Of a stretch of DNA of 64,000 bases, positions 57,910 through 64,000 are shown piece by piece. The position numbers and the translations under genes were made by a program. Under the pieces are notes generated by a model that was given only the letters and a program-made list of their open reading frames with translations, was not told the origin of the DNA and made no database searches. The first letter of the stretch is position 1; every line of letters starts with the position of its first letter. The DNA is from Oopsacas minuta (taxonomy: Eukaryota > Porifera > Hexactinellida > Lyssacinosida > Leucopsacidae), in the NCBI GenBank assembly GCA_024704765.1, contig JAKMXF010000099.1:382432-446431 (forward strand), in the 5' to 3' direction.

Positions 57910-59335
57910 GGATCCTAGCAGTTAGAACGTACATCCTTGACATATTTTACAATTCGACATATTTTACAATTCGACTTATTTTACGAACAGACCTCTTGAC
58001 AACACAAGATTCGGAACTCGAGCTTCTCGTTTCATAATACGATAAATGCATTTGTAAAGTTTCATTCAGAGGATTGTTGGGTAAAGAGCCAAGAAATTGA
58101 GGAATAAGTAGCCAACATTTGGTATTTTATTGAGGATTATGTGTATATACATACTTTTATGTACCATGTCATTAAATTACACTAGCTAGGCCACTGAATG
58201 TTAGAAACACAGAGTGCATATGCAAATAGTGCAATGTAGATGATCTTTGCTTAGTCTAGCATAAATATTTTATTATCAAATTTTATTTTCATATTTTTCA
58301 TAAATGAACCAATTCACCCACTGATAGGTCACAAAATAATCAAATAATGATAGTGAGCCGGCCGCTCGCAATGGATGCTCAGGAGGATCTCATGTGTAGC
58401 TTAAACAAGTTTCTCATTATCACTGGCCTTATATTCATAATTTTCTTTCAATTTCCATAAATTTCTCAATTTATTCAATGTCTAATTCTCACAGTTAACC
58501 CTCTTCCATATTTATGCGAAACGGCCGTATCTAAAACACTTTCTGCTAGTTCGCAGGAAACAAGGTGAAACTTAATAGATAAATGGACTCTTTAAGAACA
58601 CGCACATGACCTTACAGCTCTACAATCGATTTTCCATCTCACAGGTGACGTTTTCATTGGATGGAAAATATATATGCTCCCATAGCCATCTACGATAAGG
58701 CTGATTTTATTCTTACTTGGACTTGTATTTCTATAATACCTGATAAAAAACTTAGGCAGACAGAAAGATACAATACTGCTTCCACTTCTACTAATGGAGA
58801 AATGTAATTCATTCCTGACTGGTTCCAAATTTATGGATAGCTTAGTAGTCTATTACGAAAGAGGCAGAATAACGTTTGCATGCTCCCATTTTCTTCAACA
58901 ATGAGTAGAACCAATTCTAAAGATTCCTCTACGAAACATGTTTACAAGATTGGAAACTTGCATTAGGAGAGGATAGAATTATCACTTGTCATGCTGCTAC
59001 TAAATCCCAATTCGAAGCTATGCCATGCTGGGCCGATCGACAAAAATATTGAACAGTCGGGTAACTCAACTGAATCCTCTTGAATCCACAAGAATCAAAA
59101 GAATTAACATTGATAATGATTTCCTGAAATGTTTGCTGAAGTTCTCTTGTAATTTAATTGAATGGACATTTATCCTCGAGATCATGATGAATCAAATATT
59201 TGACTTTTAATGTACAGAATGAAATATGAATACTATAGGGAATCTGGCTTGACATGTTATTTGTTCTGAAATCCGTAAATCACTGAGTCCGTTACTGATA
59301 TATATTGTTTCTCAAGCATACCAAGGTGCTTCTGC
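57910..59335. other. Gene-free stretch
   Basis: I see no supported exon or element terminus. Confidence 0.4.
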
Positions 59336-59338
59336 ATG

Positions 59339-59460
59339 ATATGAACTCTTAGTGGTTTTAAAATGTAGATTTGATAATATATTCAAAATATAAATAGACT
59401 AGACTCACCAAGTGTTTCCTAGGTGTTTTCATTACATTTATATGCCTGTGACTCCTAAAA
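59339..59460 (+). repeat. Fragment matching the 5' leader of the Transib element
   Basis: TGAACTCTTAGTGG followed by TTTTAAAATGTAG, AATATATTCAAAA-TATAA and TAGACTCACC aligns with 32296-32362 inside the Transib-like transposon, upstream of its ORF. Similarity fades after about 59410. This suggests a second, degraded family member or a shared inserted repeat. Confidence 0.5.
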
Positions 59461-59989
59461 TAGCCTAATTAATATATTTCATTTGCTTGTATTGAAGGGG
59501 GTGCTGCATTGGTCAGAATTTGTTATAATTTGGAATTTTGAAACTGGCATTAGTCAGAATGTGTTTGTATCGATTTTTTGGATAATTAGTTTATTTAACC
59601 TGTTAATTTCAGGATTTCCATGGTTGATCATTTTATTGAGATGGCGTTTTGCAAATATAAACGAAAATGCCATTAAGAAGCTGTCATATAAGATACACCC
59701 TGGATCCATATTTGGAAATATTACAATGATATAATAGATGATGTAGCATACTGAAGAATGAGTTGCTCTATCTTTCATTGTAAGCCATTCTCTGAGACTT
59801 GCGATTCCCTTGACTATTCGCGTATTCTGTTAAGCATTGATACAAAACTATAATTCTTGACCATGCAATCTACATATTACCCATCGTGTGATTACTTGAG
59901 ATTGTAGTCTTTTCTGCTCCTGTACTCAGTTAGAATCCTGTATAGAGAGGAACCTATTCGTTGCTTTGGGAGAGTGCTTTTAATGAGTT

Positions 59990-60812
59990 ATCACCTTCCT
60001 AACCAACTTAGAAAAATATTTCATAAATGAATTCTGAGTTTGACTCTTTTTTGTGACGACTGCAATGAAATTAACCCGACGCAGTCTTAACACACAATGA
60101 AAATGTATGAGCGACACATTTATTAACTGTGAGGTTACCAAAGTGAAATGCTTTTTTAATATTAATGGCTCTATCTGCAACTGCACTAACAATTACCAAT
60201 CCATGCCCTAAATTATGAGATCCATGAATGGCATTTACACTAAGCACAAAGGATCAAAGTTACCCCTGCTCCATAAAATGAACGTGAATAATTCCAAATG
60301 GTTCGTTGGTAATCTCACAAGTCCACAAATCTTCTGAAACATGCAAAAAATGATGGTGGTGATATAAATCTGATGCTAAAGCATCAGATTTTATTACCAT
60401 CATCATTTTTTTGTGTAATGAAATTTGTTGTACTAATACTATCATAGCATATGTCAAGTAACTTGCTCGATAGATCATGGGAGGGTGGCGCGTGTGCGCC
60501 ACGTGTTAGTATATGGAGAAGTGAATTGAATCCAATTGGTCCATTTATTTTAGTTTGATTAAATGGATTATTACTAGTGCGATAGTTGTAAGTCATAGGC
60601 AAAGGTCGTCCATAATTCGCCAGATAGAGAAAGAGGGTCACATGAGCAATGGAGTATTTTTCACATTTCCAAGGTGGCGACAGGTTGTCAGTAATGAGAG
60701 GTTTTTGAAGAATCTTCTTCAGTAATATTAATTTTTGCCCTTTAACCTTTAGGTCTTTTTTTAAACCTATGAATAAATGCTGATATATCATTTGCACAGT
60801 TTCATTTTGCAT
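59990..60812 (-). pseudogene. hAT-family transposase remnant
   Basis: On the minus strand a 142-codon frame (60812-60384) has no clear domain. A second frame (60502-60260) then reads SEDLWTCEITNEPFGIIHVHF, the DLWTS...HF start of the hAT catalytic core. After a shift, IHGSHNLGHGLVIVSAVADR and AINIKKAF...KCVAHTFSL follow, the DNAxNIxKAF and CxAHxL region with the key Asp region altered. A hairpin at 60345-60411 sits inside the coding order. It is dead and lacks the dimerisation domain. Confidence 0.65.
60345..60411. repeat. 67 nt near-perfect hairpin
   Basis: AAAAAATGATGGTGGTGATA...AAATCTGATGCT pairs with its complement AGCATCAGATTT...ATTACCATCATCATTTTTT around a 2 nt loop, with few mismatches. 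It appears to be inserted within the hAT remnant. Confidence 0.75.
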
Positions 60813-60819
60813 TAATCCA

Positions 60820-60959
60820 GGGCGGAACTAGCATTGAGGCATAGGAGGCAGTTGCCTCCTAGCTTTTCGGGCGTTTCCTCATCTACCTATTGTAATCGCC
60901 ATTATTTAGGCAAATATCCATCCTTCCCTCCTCACTCTGGGATATCTAGTTACGCCCCA
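60820..60959. mobile_element. MITE with GGCGGAACTAG ends, copy 2
   Basis: Ends GGGCGGAACTAGCATTGAGG and TATCTAGTTACGCCCC. The body matches 52493-52634 (GAGGC, GGAGGCAGTTGCCTCCT-like start, TTGTAATCGCCA). Confidence 0.7.
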
Positions 60960-61906
60960 GTAATTTGTAAGATTATTTTGATAAAGAATAATTACTTAAT
61001 TATCAAAATTGATGAGCCATTTCTCAGGTCATCAAAAAATCTTATTCCTTATTTTGGATGACATCGGATCTAACCTCAATCTATGCTTTTGAGGATAAAT
61101 AAGTATCTTAAAAGTGTCTATTATGTTCTTTATTCCAAACTTTATGAAATATTTCACTGTCTAATTATCTTGCTGCAATATTATGGTTGCCTTTCTACCT
61201 GGAAACGAGAAATTTTCCAAAATTTCCTCTAGATTAATACTACTTTTGACTCTGATCGGTTCTAAATTTACTAAAGTTTATATCCATAAATATCATTTTC
61301 GAAAAGTTATCTCAAATCAGGCAAAATTTTAGAAATTCTACTCTTACAAAAATCTTTACTTTTCTTATTATTCCTTTACCATCGATTTACTATAAATTTC
61401 GCAAATGTAGCTAATGTGTACATGCCTATTTCCACTTAACTGTTCATTTTTCACTCTATGCAAACATTTACGAGCTTAAGCATGCCTGTCTTGTATAAAG
61501 TTAAGTAACTAATTTTCCAACAGAAAATTGTGGTCACTCTTATATTTGACATAATTCTTATAGATAGATCCATTGGAACATCATTTTGCTTATGTCGTAT
61601 GATGCCAGTTGCCCACTATCACATTTCTTGCCTTCAGATCTTATTGTCAGATCTTAGGCTTAAGTCCAACATTATTCTCTCGCCAGGCTGTATTAAGTCT
61701 TCATTACAAGAGTTCATCAATCTTTTTCCACTTCTGAAAGTACAGAATCTAACAATTAGATTGATTTAGGCGTTTTTTACTACAATATCAGACCTCTCTG
61801 CAATTGAGTGTAATATTCATATTCTCCAGTAATTAACATCCATTTCTAACTAGTCACTACAACTGTATTTGAAGAAATATGGTCGTCCTTATCGTATGTG
61901 TCATGA

Positions 61907-62298
61907 TGCCTTACTGTTTATATATCGCTGGATTCAGATGATATACCTTTATCTCAGTTCAGATTACTAGAGCTTTCTGATTGCAATTCTTTGGTATATT
62001 CATCCGAGATTGTGCTAGAAAGCATTGTTGATGTTTGGAATATAATTATTTTAATTGAGAGTTTCAAGGATTTGATGGCGATGTTAGTAGAAGGACCATA
62101 AAGGAAATTTCTGGAGTAAAGTCTGTTCTTCTTGTGGTTGTTAGTGGTCGTTATAATCTGCGTATTTTAGCTGTTACAGAAGCACACAGAAGTATGCAGG
62201 ACGATACAGAACCATTTCGTATATCCACTGGATACCAAAAGACACTTTTGGTGGGATCAACAACATCAATACTGGAACCAAATATTCTACCTCATTTG
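61907..62298 (+). pseudogene. Possible LINE endonuclease-domain fragment, frameshifted
   Basis: A first frame (61907-62098) reads ELSDCNSLVYSSEIVLESIV then DVWNIIILIESFKD, resembling the N-x-RSL...DIIxLTETWL opening of non-LTR retrotransposon endonucleases. A second frame (62059-62298, 80 codons, no early ATG) reads GFDGDVSRR, KSVLLVVVSGRYNLRILAV and ends before TAA; it may correspond to the following DR...GGGVLxAV region. Alternatively the second frame is a real exon, since AG precedes it and GTAAGA lies at its end (62298). I prefer the LINE reading. Confidence 0.4.
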
Positions 62299-62689
62299 TA
62301 AGAAATGTCACTTTTTACATGTATTTCATCTTTGTGGATAATTCATAGGAAACAATAGTTAGAGGCTATGAGTATTACAAATTTATTATTGAGTCCCAAT
62401 AACTGACTCAACAATGAATTTACAATTTCTCTTACGTATAGAATGTGGAAGAGACAGACAAACATGCCCTGAAGATATTTATAACGTTTCAGCGAAATTT
62501 GATATTTCTTAACTGACAAATTTTGTTTAGTATATTATGCTCCCGTGGTGTTTTCGGAACCAAACTATTTGAGCTGACAACTAATAAATTGTAGTCTAAG
62601 CACTTCTGGACGATCATACAGTTCCTTATCTGAATCTGACTTTTTAAGGATATCATCTATATAACTTATTGAATGTGATCTTGTGCAGA

Positions 62690-63020
62690 CGCTATACAAA
62701 AGTCATTTGTTCGTTCTTGGTTTCTGCAGCTGATTCCGGCGTTGGAACATTACTTTCATCTTCCTCATTGCTATTTTCTTCCAGGTCACTATCGTCTCTC
62801 AATTATTCTCCCATAATATCTCTAACAATTGATTCTTTGGTTATGCTATCAACATTTCTTATCAGCATCTAGGTAATCCTCCAATTTTAGTTCTGGGTAA
62901 TGTTCTGGTATCTGTATTTCCGTAGCCCCATGAATGCTATTTATCGTGTCGTCAGTTTATAAGAACTTTGTCAATTCAACATATCCAAAACTGTTCTCTA
63001 TACTATGTTGGGGTAACTTT
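62690..63020 (-). pseudogene. Possible pogo/Tigger-type transposase tail
   Basis: On the minus strand one frame reads ATEIQIPEHYPELKLEDYLDADKKC, ends, and another continues DSITKESIVRDIMGE then an acidic stretch DDSDLEENSNEEDESNVPTPESA. A YLxxDxxxxxxxTxExIVxxxx segment followed by an acidic region is characteristic of the C-terminus of pogo/Tigger/Jerky DDE proteins. The catalytic core is not recognisable. An acidic host-gene exon is the alternative. Confidence 0.4.
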
Positions 63021-63264
63021 TTCATAAGATTTTTAAAAAAACTATAAATATTGCCTGTAACAAATCGAGGCTGAAACTTCAATTTCTATAGCAACAATTT
63101 TGCTTCGTAAAATTTCTAACTTATAAAGTACTATAGTCTCGAATTCCAATCCCAGGATCCTGAATCTGAATGACAATCATTATCTAAGATCTATGTAAGT
63201 ATTATATGACTGAATCTAGCCAAATTATGTAATGTTCTCCTACAATCGAATTTCAGTACAAATC

Positions 63265-63790
63265 CAAGATACAGTCAATCCGCTTAATCTGGATACATCG
63301 GTTCTAGCTTTTTTGTCCCTATTAAGCGAAGTTCCCATTTAACTGGAGAACTGTTAATTATAGTTTATAGCAGTATTTCTCTGGTGTTTCAGTCTCAGAC
63401 CCCCTAATCAAGTTAAGTACTCTATGTTGCAGCCGTGCCCATCCATAGTGAGAAATTTACCAATCATTTAGTGCCTTCCGAGAACCAATGTTGATAACTA
63501 TCACTAAAATGGAATTTGATTTGTAAGCACTTAGTCCAAATTTTGTCACCATTTATCGAAATATTGTATATATACCTAGTTTATTTGAATTTCTAAAATC
63601 AAGATAACTTTCTTCCTGATTGAGTTACATATTTTCACTTCCTTACCAAACTTTGTCCCAATTCAGCGGAATGCGTCCCGATTAACCGGAAATTTAGTAT
63701 TCACATTAATGGATTCGATTCCATCCCTACAAAGCTATCCCAAATTAAGCACTCTTATCTATTAACCGGTTTCCCGAATAGATTTGGAGT
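63265..63790. repeat. Degraded pogo-type MITE sequences
   Basis: CAGTCAATCCGCTTAATCTGGA (63272) resembles pogo/Tigger-type ends. TTTGTCCCAATTCAGCGGA (63652) and CCCGATTAACCGGAAATTTAG (63679) are related words that also occur at 38440-38500. Boundaries are unclear. Confidence 0.4.
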
Positions 63791-64000
63791 AAAGTAAGCT
63801 GCGGATTGTCTTTATGTGAAAATCTCAGGACATCCCTCATGTGTTTTATGACTTATGACGTCACAAATTTCTTTTTGCATTTTGACCAAGGATTTCAAAA
63901 TGTGGAGATGACTACTTCACATTGAACTCATAACTCGAAAAAGAATTTGTAAACGTTGGGCTTATGATTAACATAAAGAGAATTCAAAGAAACACGAGTA

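Noticed and set aside
59483-59734. 83-codon hydrophobic frame as a membrane protein exon
   Set aside because: It is A+T-rich and hydrophobic by composition, has an overlapping open frame on the other strand and no conserved motif.
60384-60812. 142-codon minus-strand frame as an independent gene
   Set aside because: It lies upstream of, and in order with, hAT transposase motifs and ends in the hairpin at 60345-60411; it is best read as part of the transposon relic.
39016-64000. WW and HECT exons of the ligase gene
   Set aside because: I looked for GWE-type WW starts (TGGGAA, TGGGAG, TGGGAT) on the plus strand; each occurrence found was in a transposon or lacked the YY/H/TxWxxP continuation.

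Overview
The window looks like nuclear DNA of an animal, most likely an invertebrate. It is strongly A+T-rich, has no bacterial-style gene packing, and holds coding exons separated by very long introns. It is saturated with metazoan transposons: mariner, Tc1, hAT, P-like, Transib, Gypsy and LINE fragments, plus many foldback elements and MITEs. I cannot name the species from the sequence.

Only two host genes are well supported. A START lipid-transfer domain exon lies at 3587-4269 (+) and looks like the last exon of its gene. A C2 domain of a NEDD4/ITCH/WWP-type HECT ubiquitin ligase is split over two + strand exons, 23223-23519 and 38851-39015. Both junctions are phase 0, and the 15.3 kb intron between them is packed with transposons. 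No WW or HECT exons were recognised downstream, so that gene probably continues past the window.

The most notable feature is an apparently complete 2.98 kb Transib/RAG1-like element at 31868-34843. It has an unbroken 674-codon transposase ORF with recognisable RAG1-core landmarks. Its ends begin with the exact V(D)J recombination-signal heptamer CACAGTG, and a shared GAAATAG motif sits 12 bp from one heptamer and 22 bp from the other.

Layout: 1-3500 repeat fragments; 3587-4269 START exon; 4895-6220 dead mariner; 6682-8060 hAT remnant; 9024-10356 intact mariner; 12872-13728 mariner remnant carrying a 95 bp hAT MITE; 15.0-15.8 kb foldback; 15936-17245 dead mariner; 18.9-19.8 kb foldback; 20.6-21.3 kb P-like transposase remnant; 23.2 kb ligase exon 1; 24353-26290 hAT-type MITE containing a mariner; 27.1-28.8 kb tandem repeat and two foldbacks; 30.5-31.5 kb LINE fragment with a 2A-like motif; 31.9-34.8 kb Transib; 34.9-35.8 kb foldback; 38.85 kb ligase exon 2; 42016-47009 P-like THAP element with about 440 bp inverted repeats and an inserted Tc1; 47.5-48.5 kb foldback; 49.2-50.0 kb hAT; 51.4-53.0 kb Gypsy pol; 53453-54785 Tc1; 54.8-55.4 kb hAT zinc-finger region; 56.5 kb MITE; 57.3-57.9 kb repeat; 60.0-60.8 kb hAT; 61.9-62.3 kb LINE endonuclease fragment; 62.7-63.0 kb pogo-like tail.

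Apart from the mariner at 9088-10167 and the Transib ORF, every transposase seen is broken by frameshifts or stops. The many nested insertions give a relative insertion history.
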